From positions 20,711,047 through 20,775,046 of the forward strand of contig CM067072.1 of assembly GCA_033980235.1 (NCBI GenBank): DNA of 64,000 nucleotides, given 5' to 3'. Position numbers and translations under genes: made by a program. Source of the stretch: Diadema setosum. Its lineage: Eukaryota; Echinodermata; Echinoidea; Diadematoida; Diadematidae. The notes beneath the pieces were generated by a model, which was given only the letters and a program-made list of their open reading frames with translations, was not told where the DNA came from and ran no database searches. Of this stretch, positions 42,711-56,700 are shown in pieces; position 1 is the first letter of the stretch; the number at the start of each line of letters is the position of its first letter.

Positions 42711-45700
42711 CCACATTGGTCACAATGTTCAAATATCGAAAAAAAAAAATCAACTTCGATTATCTTCCATGCAAGGAAGTTAAGCACTCCAATGAAATAC
42801 TATCTTTTGAAGAGGGTCTTGAGTGAACTTTAAATTTCCTTGTGCATGGCTTTTGGTATTCAATGCAACACATAACACCACTTGATATTTGATATCATAT
42901 TGGTTCTTTGCTTTTTATCAAAATAAATAACTGACAAACACAAGTGTGCTCTGGAGTTTACTGATAATATAGATTTTAAAGGAAAAAGTAGACAATTCAA
43001 AAATGTGAAAATGATACTCTTGAAGTACTCCAAGTACTTCTGAAGAGGAAACCAAACCACTGATGGGCATTATCAACCTAGCATGAACATCAAAATCATC
43101 GCAATGCTTGAATAAACAGATAAAAAGTTGAATAAATAACAGGAAATAGAATAAATACTTAAATAAATGAGCGAACAGATTATATGTGTGTGTACACATA
43201 CACTTAGGAGTAAAAGATATTGCCATGTCACTTCCCAATATCTGTTTTTTTTTGTGTTTTTTTTTTTCTGTAGTGGAACATGTACACCAAAGATCAACAA
43301 AAATGAAAGAAATGCCCACATGTATATCAGTTTTGTACAATACACAATCCCTCTTAAAATCAGCTAAAATACATGAGATATGGATAGTTACATATGCAAG
43401 CAAAACGAACCGTTTACTACAAGTAATAAAAAATGATGTTACAATCAGACCAAGGGGCTCAAAAATATCAAAATCACATTATCTTTCTCAAATCTTATTG
43501 TTTCAGTGAAAACTGTAAGTGCTCACAATGTCCACCTAATTAAACCTGATGATGGCATCTTGTACGAGAACATGATCTTCACTCAAACAAGCCAAAGGTT
43601 TGGCCATGAGAAAGAAAGTGTAATAGGCTTAATATATCCTTGCATTCTGAATGTGTCATCTACTCAACACAAGGGTAATGCAGTTACTTACAGTCAAACC
43701 TGTCTATAGTGGCCATCAAAGGGAGACGAAAAAGTGACCGCTATAGACAGGTGGTTGCAAAGGCAGGTTTGACTCATCCTGCAAATCAGACATAAACAGG
43801 TATAGTCATCAGTTTGGTGGAATTATGAAAATATTAGCAGGCAGGAATTCCTTCATACAGTTTCAAAGTTGCCTGGTGCTCAAGGTCAATATAGAGGGTG
43901 ATTCTCACACGGCCCACCATGAACACTCCTGAATCTGGGCCAAGATTTTTTGCACTAACCAACCGGAATCACTCTTAGTCTCTGCCTTCCTGTGTGATGT
44001 AAAATGTACGCAGTAAACACAGACTTAAGGCAACACATCAGATTGAGTTATGCACCCATATTACTGGGAGCAATATATATAATGTGAAAATTATGTCACC
44101 AAGTGTTCCTTAGAAAGCCTTTGCTCCTTCAGCCTCTGTTCACAGACATGTAGCCACCCACTTCATACCTAACATATACATGTACATATCACAGCATTGG
44201 AACAAACAGTTAGTACATGTACAGTGTGGAATACACTAACAAATCTTATTTTGTAATACTACCATGGATGCAAAAAGTCCCTCTTCTCTACTAGGTTACG
44301 AGGTTTAATGTCCTATTAGCACTATGTCTGTAGTAATCATTGAAGCTCAAAAGAGCTAATTCTCTCTTTAAAAAGACCCTTATGATACCTTTGAAATATT
44401 TCCTGTTACAAAAGTTGGCCAAAGCTAGTCCTGTCCAGCCAAGATCAACCAAGGATATTACACTGAATGTGAGACTGGGATGAGACTAAGCAGAGCAGGA
44501 AGTTCCTGTTGAGCAGGAAAAGAAAAGATATCTCCTTATCTTTTCTATGAATGAGTAGTGTTAGTATCCTGTTTACCACCTCTCATAATCATTTGTAGTA
44601 CAATTAACATGCAATAAATCTTTACTTCCTGGAAAAAAAAAATTGAAATGAGGATCGTGTCATTTTTTCCTTGTCTTCGTTGTGTTCAGTTGTTTGAGTG
44701 TTTTTTTTTTTTTTTTTGTTATGCATATGACCCACATTAAGTGCAAATAGGAGCATTTGTATTTCTTTCTCTTACTCTCAATAATACACTTAAACCTGCA
44801 TCAATTTCAAAAAGAGTAGGCACTCGAACTCTGCAGCTGGTTATATTGAAAATGCAGACAAAATAAAACATAATAACATAGATATTTACATAGCAACCGA
44901 TTATAAGGAGACCTTCATTTTATTTTATTTTCTCTTTTTTTTTTAAGATGGAGAAGGCTTTACTGTTAGCAGTCTTCCACTTTAAAAAAAAAAAAGTCAC
45001 TTTGATGTGCATGCCACTTTCCCACGCTACTAGTTTAGGAGTCGTGACAACTCAGTGGTCTTTCATTTTCAAAGATCAAGAGGCAAATCTTTCCTGGACT
45101 TCACACTGTATTCAAAGGGCAGATATAATGGTGTATAAGCAAAGTGCCAGGACCACAGCAGATAAATCATAATTCATTTTCACGCAGAAATCTTACTAAA
45201 AAAAAAAAAAAAATCTTGCACTGTCAAAATCAAAGAAGACACAAATTTGTCATTACACAACCTCATGATGTAAATTGTTTGAAGCAATAATGTCAATAGG
45301 TCCTACAACACAAATCATCAAACTCCTAATCCCTCTAAAAGTCTCGCACGATAAACATGTGTATATTTTGATTATACAGCTACACTGTATATGGCTGAGA
45401 TGTAAACTATGTAAATTGCACTGCAAAAGATGGCAAGCACTATAAAACTAGTTTTAAACAGTAATTCCTCATGATAAAAACATAAAATCTATTGAAGACA
45501 TACAATTTTACAAATGGCTGTAAAAACAAACAAACAAACAAATTGGTATTACCTCTCCAGTTTTATAGCTGGAAGTGCATTGAAGTTCTAAGGTTGCAAT
45601 AAAATGCACCATGAAGAATCTTCAACATATACAGTAGTGTCCTGCAGTACTGAACCTCATGAATGTGTAAGAATAATGTGAATCTTACATACTTTCCTGC

Positions 45701-46068
45701 AATTAATATACTTCAAACTTTTTATGCCTATTGTACTTTGTTGCAGCAAAAACACCTCTACACTTTCCTAATTGAAAAAAAGACACTACACAAACAAATC
45801 ATTTTCCTTCTACTGATCACATCTATTTAAAAAGGGAATGAAATCAAGAGATGTTTTGACACATTATTATCATCACAAGAAATTTGTTAAGAAAAAAGGT
45901 GCCATTAATCTATGTTCTAATAATAAAACTGTATTCAGCATCTCTTCCTCACTTACACATTTTGCAACTCAAAATTACCTGTGGATACTCAGTAAAAGCT
46001 GTCAACATGGCATTACTCTGGCATGATTGATATGAACACAGTGCCAGCTGTATGCAAAGTACTGATGT
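42711..46068. other. Gene-free stretch with one minute TIR unit
   Basis: 43691-43774 is an 84-bp fold-back unit, CAGTCAAACCTGTCTATAG ... CTATAGACAGG ... CAGGTTTGACTC, preceded by TA. The rest is AT-rich with A- and T-runs. Frames at 42918-43403 and 43186-43509 are not recognisable. Confidence 0.45.
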
Positions 46069-46748
46069 ATAATTCTGCCCCCCCAAGGAAAAACGCAGTA
46101 TCTAACATTTTTGGCGATTTTCACTTTTTTGCATAAATATAGTCAGTGGGCAATCCTTCTTCATATGACATATTCAGATTTTTGAAAAAATGTTTAGAAA
46201 GCCACTTTTCCGTAACTGCCAAACGCAGTATCTACACTCAACTTGCACTTTCCCCAAGGAAAAACGCAGTATCTACATGATGAATATTTCCCCAAGGAAA
46301 AACGCAGTATCTACAAAGCTAGTCTTAATTACCAGACACTGTTATTTATATATGTGAATACTTTGCCGGTTGTTCTGTAATTTGAACATAAATTACTTTC
46401 TTTAGATATACTTGCTCAATAATAAGACATAATGTTCAAAATATCTAACCGAAACAATACTGATTAGTAAATATTTTGATGAGATCGTGATCCTAATATA
46501 AAACACAGTGTGTGATTAAGACTAACCGAGTGCACATTAAACAATACAACACAACACTGACAGCTTGCAGCTAGCTGCACTGATGCTGTGCAGCAGTCGG
46601 CACAGGGCCCGGCTAGTCAGCATACAGTGGGAGTGTGTACTTGGAATAAAACAAAATGTTGTCGTGGGGAAAATAACTCGTGAGCCTAGCCCTCAAGAAA
46701 AATTTATCTGCAGATAATGAGTAAGTTATTAAAAAATATTTCAATATT

Positions 46749-46886
46749 GAAAGAATAAAGCTGATTGTTTGTCACACGAAGCGAAGTAAACACAATGCAT
46801 GTTTGTCACACGAAGCGAGGTAAACACAAATGCATACATTTGTGTTTACTTCGCTTCGTGTGATAAACGATCAGCTTTATTCTTTC
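46749..46886. repeat. Hairpin with three copies of CACACGAAGCGA(A/G)GTAAACACA
   Basis: 46749-46794 and 46841-46886 are 46-nt inverted arms with two mismatches. A second direct copy of the CACACGAAGCGAGGTAAACA segment lies in the loop at about 46807-46829. It is inside the 46069-48578 element. Confidence 0.8.
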
Positions 46887-47825
46887 ATATTCTACCTCAA
46901 TGATGAACATTATCCGTACTATAACTTGTTGTGAAGTAACTTTGTTAGGCCTAGACCCTTGTCAAAATTCCTCTGGCTCCGAATCCGAAAGTTTCTTCGA
47001 AAGGCAATAGATCTATTTCTGTTGTATCGGATAAACGTCAGGTTATGTAACATGTTACACCCTCCCTTACTTAGATCTAAGTCTAAGTCTTTTAGACTTG
47101 TCTAGACAGTAGGCTATGCCTAACGTTTGAGTCTTGCGTCTCTTTTCTAATGTTAGACTTAACGTTAATCAGAACTTTCAGGGTCCGTATTCCGAAATTT
47201 TAAAGAAAGATCTAGTGTAGGACTTGAATAGGCCTACTCTAGGGCAGGCCTGTACCCTCTGTAGTAAGAAGTCTAAAACTTAACCACTTTTAGAATCCTA
47301 AGTCTAGTGAAGTGTCAATGTTCAATTATCTACTCCATACCATACTTAGGCCTATGTCTTAAAATTACAGAGTTGACAATACTATAGATTAGGGTCCATG
47401 GGAAAAATAGGTACACACGGTAAATGGACGAAATAGAGAAAGTTAAGAATAAGTTGTATTTTAATTCTTATCGGATCTAGACAGTGTCAAGACCCTAACC
47501 AGTTAGTGAGACTGGGTTGCGTAAAATGCATGCATGATCCCATGCTGCATGCTACATAACTTACAAGTAAAAAAAAAAGTTAGGCCTACATTACAAATAT
47601 ACATGACGTTAAACTTAGGTTCAATCCAGAAGGAATAGGCCTAGAGAGCGGATGTCACTTCATTCTAGACCGGTTCTAGATGTATTTTTTTTTTCTAATC
47701 AAAGAGTCCTGGCTCGTGTAGGGCTTAAACCTTCTGCAGTTCTAACGTTAGGCTATTTTTTTTTTCTGTGAGCATCGTGCATGTATAGCATGAGGCGGTA
47801 GACTCGTGTAGCCTGCTACGTAGCC

Positions 47826-47975
47826 AGCCTAGAATAAACGATATAAAAACTAGACCTAGTCTAGATCGATCTAGGTCCAGACATCCGATTTAGATTTATT
47901 TTGGTCTAGACAGACTGTAACCTAGACTGTACAGATCTAGATCTAGTATTCTAGATGCTAGCTAGCTGCTAGGCC
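47826..47975. repeat. CTAGA-rich low-complexity tract
   Basis: Dense CTAGAC, CTAGATC and TCTAGA units; non-coding. Confidence 0.7.
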
Positions 47976-48622
47976 ATGTAGCATCACATTACAGCCCTGG
48001 CAAGCTTCATCATATTAAACACGTATCGACGTAACGTTAGGCCTACAGCAAGATCGGTCTGGGATACACTTTTAAGCAAAACGTTCCAAGAACGATCTGT
48101 TATTTAATAATCTTATGAAGCCTACTCTGTAATCAGGGGATAAATGGGGGGGGGGGGGGGGAATGGAGGATGCATCCCCCAAGGCCAGAGAATACTTGAA
48201 CAATGATGTATACATGCATACATAATTATGGCAGAAGATTAATCCTAGTCATTCCGCTGTAGATACTGCGTTTTTCCTTGGGGAAATTCGTTCCATTGTA
48301 GATACTGCGTTTTTCCTTGGGGAAATCAGTCAATTGCGTGGGGTTTCCCCAAAGTATCTACATTTTCATCAATAACTGAAAAACAAAACAAAAACACAAA
48401 ATGATATTTTCCAGGAAAATTGGTATCTAGATAGACTAACATTCCACAATGAAGGAATTTTTCAAAAGAGTATATTTTCCAGGGGCTTAGGCAAGAAGAT
48501 AAAATGGTGAATATCTCGGTTGTTTAGAAATGGAGCTGGATGTAGATACTGCGTTTTTCCTTGGGGGGGCAGAATTATGTTCAACCACTAGCATTACAAT
48601 TCCCCCTTTCTAGTCAGCCGAA

Positions 48623-49178
48623 GACCCCGTTTACAGTGCAGGGTTCGGCCGTGGCTCGGCCGTGGCCGAGCCGCCTTCATTTCAGTGTAAACGCCCAAAA
48701 GGCCAAATGCGGGGCCAAAATTGGCCACGCATTTGGCCACGTTCTGGAGGTGGTCTCGGCCGTGGCCTGGCCTTTTCTCAGTGTAAACGCAAACTGGGCC
48801 AAATGTGCGGCCAATTTTAGTCTGGCTTCCAAACCCTCTGCCTGTACTATTTCGCTATTCAGGATATTAACCCCCTCAACGTCGAAAACTAATTTCAGGT
48901 GGTTTTGTCCTGCAAAGGATTTTTCCTTCGGCAAAGGCCTTTGCCCAAATGACGACTTCGTCGCCACGGAATTCAGTTGGCAAAGGGTCTGAAAACCAGA
49001 CAATACCAAATTGCGTTTGTTTACAAGCAGAGCGCCACTACGACAAAATGTTGAAAGGTTTGAATCAAAAGCGCGGCCGAGCCCGGCAGTGTAAACGGAC
49101 AAAATTGTGGGGCTCGGCCTCGCAATTGAGGTTGGGCTCGGCCGTGGCTCGGCCCAGCCCCGCACTGTAAACCGGGTC
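48623..49178. mobile_element. TIR element GACCCCGTTTACAGTGC, copy 1
   Basis: Ends GACCCCGTTTACAGTGCAGG and GCACTGTAAACCGGGTC. Internal copies of CAGTGTAAACG lie near 48683, 48779 and 49088. About 90 percent of the length is visibly shared with copy 2 (54902-55445), including a TTTGCC/GGCAAA fold-back core. The frames read across it in both copies are repeat-derived, not genes. Target duplication is not evident. Confidence 0.75.
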
Positions 49179-50524
49179 ATGGAGAACTTGACACATGCAG
49201 CAAATGATGGACTAATTTCAGCACAAAGTGTAATATACAGAATACAGTATGTACTGGTACATGTATGTGTTACAGCACTTTATATGCACCTGACTTCAAA
49301 TATGAAACTTGAACCCAGGAAAAATGTATATGTTAATCAATCAAATTGGTAATCCCTGTAATGCACTCTATATTAACCAGAGATGCCACAGGAACCTCAT
49401 GACAATGTGGAGTTATATCGTATGTCAAAAAGAGAGATTGTATCTTTTTTATGGCCGGACATCCACACGTTCATTGAAATCCCCGCTGAAAGAGGGAAAA
49501 AATCATGCCTGATGGTTTCAGTCGTGTGTTGGGTCACCGTACGTGGCGCTGTAGGGAGCAGGATTGCAAATACAAACACATGTAGTAGTTCTTGCCACCA
49601 CAGTTCAAGCATGCACACTTTTGAGGAAAACAGCTGCATGAGAGATCGAGGTCAGTCCCCCGCGAGAATTTGTTGCCAGACTCAACAAACTTGCCGGGGG
49701 AGTTGGGGATGTCCCAGCCAAGCGTTCAAATGATGGGATTGCCGGAGAAAGTCCTGGCAAACGGGACATTCCCTGCGAAGTGGGGGATCGCAGGGATAAT
49801 GGCATCTCTGATTAATGTGGCATGTTTCAGGTGATACACCTTTCGCAGGACAAGTGCTTGCAGATTACATAATTGAACTAAAAAAAAAAAGAACAAACAA
49901 ATTCAGCTGTGATGAGAGATTGGAGTTCAATTGAATGTCTTCTTTCCCCCTTTAGTTTATATATGAAACTTTATGCCAGACATACCAGATAACTTCTTTT
50001 ATTCCAAATTTAACCCTTAAATTCCACCCTATACAAATATAGGCTTAATATAGGCTTTATATCTTAAGCCCTTATGCATGTGAAGTGAAGAACAGAGGTG
50101 ACAAAGTGCGATGCGAGGACAACTATCCCCTCTATTCAATCTCTTTACTTAAATATCAACACAAAATGAATATTAAATGCATGAAATTTTGCATACTTGA
50201 ACTCATTATTGCATTAAAACATATTCTTGCCACTTTATTGGTATGTACAGATTAAAATGCAGCTTTCTACCACTGCACACAAGATAGAATCAGTAATATG
50301 CACCATTAGACTTGATTGGTATCGGCAGGATAGCACACGCATGCTAATTTTCCAATGTTGTATATGTTCTTTTTTTTTTTCTTAACTGTTCTAAGATATA
50401 CCAGAAATCATGTACCCTTTGAAACAAGCTGACACAGTTTGGCAGTGAAGGATTTTTCCTGATAGTCTTGTGGAACTCTGGCTCAATGGAGTCTGGGTAG
50501 CAGTAATTTGAACAAGTGACAGGT
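49179..50524. other. Gene-free stretch and probable TMEM38 3' UTR
   Basis: The right part probably holds the 3' UTR of the minus-strand TMEM38 gene; a minus-strand AATAAA is at about 50236-50241. No other exon was recognised. Confidence 0.4.
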
Positions 50525-50798
50525 TCATTCCTTCTTGGGTTTCCTCTCCCCTTTGGCATGAGATGGGGCTGGGCCTTGAGTGGGGGCATCCACGTTCCTC
50601 CACTTACCAAAGAGCAGGGGCCTACAGGTCTCCTCAATGGGTGTGAATGGGTCTGTGATACCAAAGACCAGGGAAGCAATCTTCATGGAGACAAGAAGGG
50701 TTGTCAGCATCAACATCAGCTCAGGGGAGGGGATGGTGATGTATCCCAGGTTCTCCAAGGAAAGGAGGATGCTGCACAGAATGGTAGCCTTGGTGGTG
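50525..50798 (-). CDS. TMEM38: TMEM38 last coding exon
   Basis: Acceptor CTTCCCCCTCCCCTAG. It opens TTKATILCSILLSLENLGYI and continues with IPSPELMLMLTTLLVSMKIA, GITDPFTPIEE and a short basic, proline-containing tail ending KGERKPKKE before TGA. It has the last two helices and a lysine-rich cytosolic C-terminus as in the family. Confidence 0.92.
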
Positions 50799-53700
50799 CT
50801 AGGGGAGGGGGAAGTCAGTTTAGATAGTGCATCAGGTCTTCAATGTAAGCAGTTCAAGTTTTAAAAAGAAGTTGTGTTGAACAAAGTAGGTTGGAAATTT
50901 TTATACAGCATTTCCTTTTTTTTTTTTTCAAATAAAGAAAATGGCATGACCTTCACATCTAGTTCAGAAAAGATTAACTGAGAAGTGAGAAAGTGGAAAT
51001 CCTGGGTTTCCCTAGACACAATGATGATCAAACAAAACATGTTTAATCATTGTCCTTTTTCAAGTGATACAAGAGCAGAAAGCAAAATCGGTAAGCAAAA
51101 TTGGTAGCAGATACAAGTTTGTAAGTTGTCTAAAAGAGAAATGTTTCCAAGGTTGAGGCTATTTCTTGAGATGGATAATTCCCCCCCCCCCTGAACTTTG
51201 AGGACTGGACATGGGATTCTTGTTAACAGGTCACCTGATTAACAGAGTTTTGTGCTTCCTGCCATGAACAAACACAGGCCAGAGTAAGGATAACTAAATA
51301 GTACATCAAACTAAATCAATGCTAGCATATCACTTAGTTACACACATATCTAGACAGTAATTCCTTTCATTAAAGAATCATTATGGCCTTAATTACCCAG
51401 GGTTGTCCCTTCAGTGTAGTCATTTCCATCACAGAAGGGTCCTGTCAACATTACTACCAAAGCTTTGCCAGATACCCATTTGTAATCCAGGTCAAAGTCA
51501 CATTGTGGGTGTAACATCTTATCTAATAAAACATGCACTGTGCTGTGTTAGAAGGTAGGATCTTTTGTATCGACTGTGCCATAGTGCTTCTTCACTGCTT
51601 TTACATGTACAGACAAATGCAACATTGCTTTTCTGCAGGCATTTATTGTGATATCAAAGATCATAATCAACAGAAAGAAAGAGAGAGAGAGAGAGAAGAA
51701 AAGCCAATGGCATTCTTCTAGATACAGTCTACTGCTACTGGAAAACCACTCCCAAATCTGTTATTGAATGTTTCCCAATAATCACACTGTATTATAGCAT
51801 TGTTTGAAAGGGTTTCATTATTTGCTTGATACATACAAGGAAGGGTTGAGGAGTTCATTTTGTGACAGGTTCCCAGCTCCACGCAGCACTCTTTCAAAAA
51901 TACGCATGAATGCACTTCCAGACCCTGTTATGAAGAAAAACATTAATTTTAAAAGCAATCCAGAACAGTTATGAAGGCACAGTGTAGCCGCATTGTCTTC
52001 ACCCACACAGAGAGAAAGAGAGAGAGAAAAAAAAAAAAAAACCAAAACACTTTGTCTTTTTGTGCAATCCATATTCATAAAATATTGGAATGTCCTTAAA
52101 TCTTTGGTGTACATGTATATATATATATCTGTTCACTTGCCTATGTAAAGCAAGGTCTAATGCAATTGTTTTTTTTTTCTTGCGAACAAGTGAATTATTC
52201 AGATATTGATAAAAGTTCCAATGAACAACTGAATTCATGTTAATACTAAATTAAATCAAATTTTCCTGTGGAATAACTTCTTCAAGAAGTCTTTATTGGT
52301 GAAGTACATGTATGGGAGAGGGGGACTTGAAGAACTACAGGTAATAAGTCTTTGTGTGTGGTCTCTAAAAATATTAATTTATTTGAGCATACAACAGCAC
52401 CTAAATTTCTGCATTCTGTCATATGCATTTACACTCCAGAGCTTAACGAGATGAAACACTCACTTTGACACTTTCAAAGGATGTAAAAAAACTGACACAT
52501 TAATTCAGTTCAAAGTAGTGACACATGAAATTCAATATTTACAGTAAATGCACTCATATTCTAGGGAATGTAAAAACAAAACCAAAGAATACCTCCAGGG
52601 TAGTTTTATTTCTTGACTTCAATTGAGAAATTTAATAAGTAAATGTCAATTCAATACAAACTGCCATCTTCATACTGTGTGTGTGAACTGAACAGCAAAG
52701 TCTGTCATAGAAGGCTGATAACTTCATCCCTTTAAAGGGAAGGTAAACCCAAAGAGCAATGCGGATTGAGTGAAAGCAGCAACATTAGTAGAACACATCA
52801 TTGAAAGTTTGAGGAAAATCGGACAATCGATGCAAAAGTTATGAATTTTTAAAGTTTTGATGTTGGAACCGCTGGATGAGGAGACTACTAGAGGTAATGA
52901 CATATTAGTGGACAACAATATAAAGAAAATATAAAGAAAATTCCACAAAAATTCATTTTTCATGAAAATTACAAATTCCATCAACTTGATACTGATATAT
53001 GTTATGGGTAGCAATTATTCCCCCTCCTTTCTGAAAGCGGCTAGTCAAGTGCTCTTCTATAATGCTGGAAAAGTGAATTTTTGTGAAATTTTCTTTATAT
53101 TTTCTTTATACTGTTGTGCACTCATACGTCATAACCTCTAGTAGTCTCCTCATCCAGAGGTTCCAACACCAAAACTAAAAAAAATCATAACTTTTGCATC
53201 GATTGTCCGATTTTTCTCAAACTTTCACTGATGTCTTCTACTAATGTTGCTGCTTTCATTCAATTCACATTGCTCTTTGGGTTTACGTTCCCTTTAATGG
53301 GCTTTTCTTACCCATTTAGCACATCCACTGGCTTGCTCTGCCAGTAAGCCAGTTCATAATTAGTTCATGTGCACATTAAGACAAATGACCATTCTTTTTT
53401 CTCAGTAGGTTTGCAACAGGCACTTTACTCAATTTCAAAGCGACAGAGTGCAGTAAGCTTGCGATACGTAACAATTCATGGAATTCATGTTCACAGAGAG
53501 GATCGGTTGCTTAGACCAGTGACCATAATGGCCCATTAATTAACACTTGGAGAAATAGTCAATTGATGCACTGAATAAACAAACTTTTTTTTTTGTTCTT
53601 TTGCCAAATATCATTCTTTAATGAATACTTTGTTGCTGTCAGGTGGATGTACTGGGCAGCATAATTTGGAAGAAGTACAGGAAGTTTCATTAAATCACAG

Positions 53701-56700
53701 AAGTTTATCTTTATGAATTTAATAACTAAAAGGTCTGCAGGTACAAATGACCCTCTTTTTTTTTTTTTTTTGCTCATGTAAAAAAGTGGAACTACAAACT
53801 AGTATATGTCAACACCAACTGACAAGTACATCTTGAGACTGCTGTAAAAGTGGATATTTTCACATGTTTTTAATTCCACGGAATCAGGACATTAACTACT
53901 GGAACATGTAGCATGCAAAAATATTTGCGTGTTTTTATTTTCGCGCTAGTGTCTGGTAGCGCGAAATGTGTGAAAATTTTCACTTTACAGTAAGTGTCCG
54001 TAACAAGGGATTATATGACCCCTGTCACTTTATTGTATTATTTACAATGGCCTTTACTTGTGGCTTCAAATTATAAGATTTGAATAATTTGTCCAACTCA
54101 TATGAAAGCCAAGTTCAAGTTATGGAGGGAGGGTGAATTAACAGACTGCCAGTGTTTCATAGTGATTAGAATATGAAAGTGTACATGGACACATAAGGTA
54201 TGCAGAAGAATTCATGCCAGAGACTTTACACTGTACATACATGCATGTACTGTATGAGCTATTGTTTTCACATACAGATACAAGTTCACCAATGAGGTCA
54301 CAGAAATTTTCGCAAGATGTTTTCCCTAGTGCATAGCAACATTTTCACATGTTGTTAAATTTGTGGTCCAACAAAGATTCCCCAAATCTGCAAAAAATAA
54401 CAGCTTGTCCAGTATCTTTCGTACTTGTTATGGAAATTATTCAGAACCTTTTAACATTGAGTTAAAATGCCTTCAAAATAAAAACAGAGCTTTGGGACTA
54501 ACCTCTGACTGTGCCAATTATGACCATGATTAAGAACCCTTGAGGATAGACCTTGGCTGCTTGGAGTACACCGAGGCCCACTTTGCGGGCCCGTACAGCC
54601 TCTTTCATGGGCCCTATAACCAGTTTTCCTGGAAAGCTGGTTACAATCTTATAGAACATGTCTCCTGGTGAGTAGAAGATCAGGTACCTGCATGGCAAAA
54701 TGACACATGATAGAACCTGCATAATCAAACCATGATGAAGATTAGTCCATGTTCATAAGTATTATGCAGAGTGTAGAATAGTTTTTTATTTCTCAAGCTT
54801 CAAATTGTATATCAGTATCAGTTTATCAATCAGAAATGACCATTAACAATTATGTCACATTCCATTCCTTATATTTTCAAAGCCTCTGTATAGCATACTA
54901 GGACCCCGTTTACTGTGCGAGGCTCGGCCGCGGCTCGGCCCAGCCCCGCTTCAGTGTAAACGCGCAAAAGGCCAAATGCGAGGCCAAAATTGGCCTCGCA
55001 TTTGGCCTCGCTCTGGAGGTGGTCTCGTCAGCCACGGCCGAGCCCGGCCTTTTCTCAGTGTAAACGTAAACTGGGCCAAATGCGCGGCCAATCTCAGTCT
55101 AGCTTCCAAACCCTCTGCCTGTACTATTTCGCTGTTCAGGATATTAACCCCCTCAACATCGAAAACTAGTATAGTTTAAGGTGGTTTTGTCCTGCAAAGG
55201 ATTTTTTCCTTCGGCAAAGGCCTTTGCCCGAATGGCGACTTTGTCGCCACGGAATTCATTTGGCAAAGGGTCTGAAAACCAGACAATACCAAACTGCATT
55301 TGTTTACAAGCAGAGCGCCACTATGACAACATATTGAAAGGTTTGAATTAAAAGCGCGGCTGAGCCCGGCAGTGTAAACGGACAAAATTGCGGGGCCCGG
55401 CCTCGCAATTGAGGTTGGGCTGAGCCCCGCACTGTAAACGGGGTCTTCATGGGCCACCCATAAATCCCCACACTACCAGGTGTTCAATACATTGTCAGTT
55501 AAAAAATGTGATTCAAGTAAAAAAATGAAATAGCTCGAAACTTTAAATACAAAAAATTGACACCTTTCATATAATTGCAGTAACATTGTAGTTACTTTGC
55601 TGTCTCAGAGATATTATTGAAAGCTTATAGAGAGCTTACTGAAAATATCATATTTAATACATAACAGATCCAGTTCCCTACTACTCAAATAATGTGTTGA
55701 CAACACAGCAAACATTCACATTGAAGGACAAGTTCACCTTCATTAACATAAGGATTGAGAGAATGTAGCAATATTAGTAGAACACATCATTGAAAGTTTG
55801 AGGAAAATCGGATAATCCGTTCAAAAGTTATGAATTTTTGAAGTTTTTGTGCAGTCACCGCTGGATGAGAAGACTACTGCAGTGTATGTTGTCACATGCG
55901 TACAACAATATAAGGAAAATACAAAGAGAATTTCACAAAATTTCATCTTTTGAAACAAGGAAAAGTAGAAATTACGCGGTGCGTAATATATGTCCCCGCC
56001 GGAAGTAGCATTTAGTAGCAAAATGTACAATATAGGTAAAAAGATGAAGGTCAAAGGTCAAAGAAGTCAAAGGTCAAAATTCTATGTAGAAGTTTTGAAG
56101 CCCTCACCTAGTGCCATCACATAAAGCAAACGGAATCGAAATCGGGTTAGAAATGGCGAAGGAGTGGCATTTTGTACCCAATTTACAATATAGGTAAAAA
56201 AAATCAAGGTCAAAGGTCAAAGAAGTCAAAGGTCAAAATTCTGTGTAGAAGTTTTGAAGCCCTCACCTAGTGCCATCACATAAAGCAAACGGAATCGAAA
56301 TCGGGTTAGAAATGGCGAAGGAGTAGCATTTGGTAGCAAAATGTACAATACAGGTCAAAAATCAAGGTCAAAGGTCAAAGAAGTCAAAGGTCAAAATTCT
56401 GTGTAGAAGTTTTGAAGCCCTCACCTAGTGCCATCACATAAAGCAAACGGAATCAAAATCGGGTTCGAAATAGCGAAGGAGTAGCATTTTGTAGGCAATG
56501 TACAATATAGGTCAAAAATCAAGGTCAAAGGTCAAAGAAGTCAAAGGTCAAAATTCTGTGTAGAAGTTTCGAAGCCCTCACCTAGTGCCATCATATAAAG
56601 CAAACGGAATCAAAATCGGGTTAGAAATGGCGAAGGAGTAGCATTTTGAAGCAAAATGTACAATATAGGTCAAAGGTCAAGGTCAAAGGTCACAACTGAA

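Larger units (their letters stand above)
46069..48578. mobile_element. 2.5 kb non-autonomous element with perfect 36-bp TIRs and subterminal repeats
   Basis: 46069-46104 and 48543-48578 are exact inverted 36-mers that include a C7/G7 run. The 20-base phrase AAGGAAAAACGCAGTATCTA is the inner part of the left TIR and recurs inside the left end near 46257 and 46294, with a partial near 46223. It occurs in the opposite orientation inside the right end near 48261 and 48298. The interior holds no frame of 60 codons or more, so it depends on an outside transposase. Target duplication is ambiguous (AT or GT). The superfamily is not assigned. Confidence 0.8.

Noticed and set aside
48561..49180. 143- and 167-codon frames; similar ones at 54976-55457
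   Set aside because: They occur in both copies of a TIR element, have no domain and differ in length between copies.
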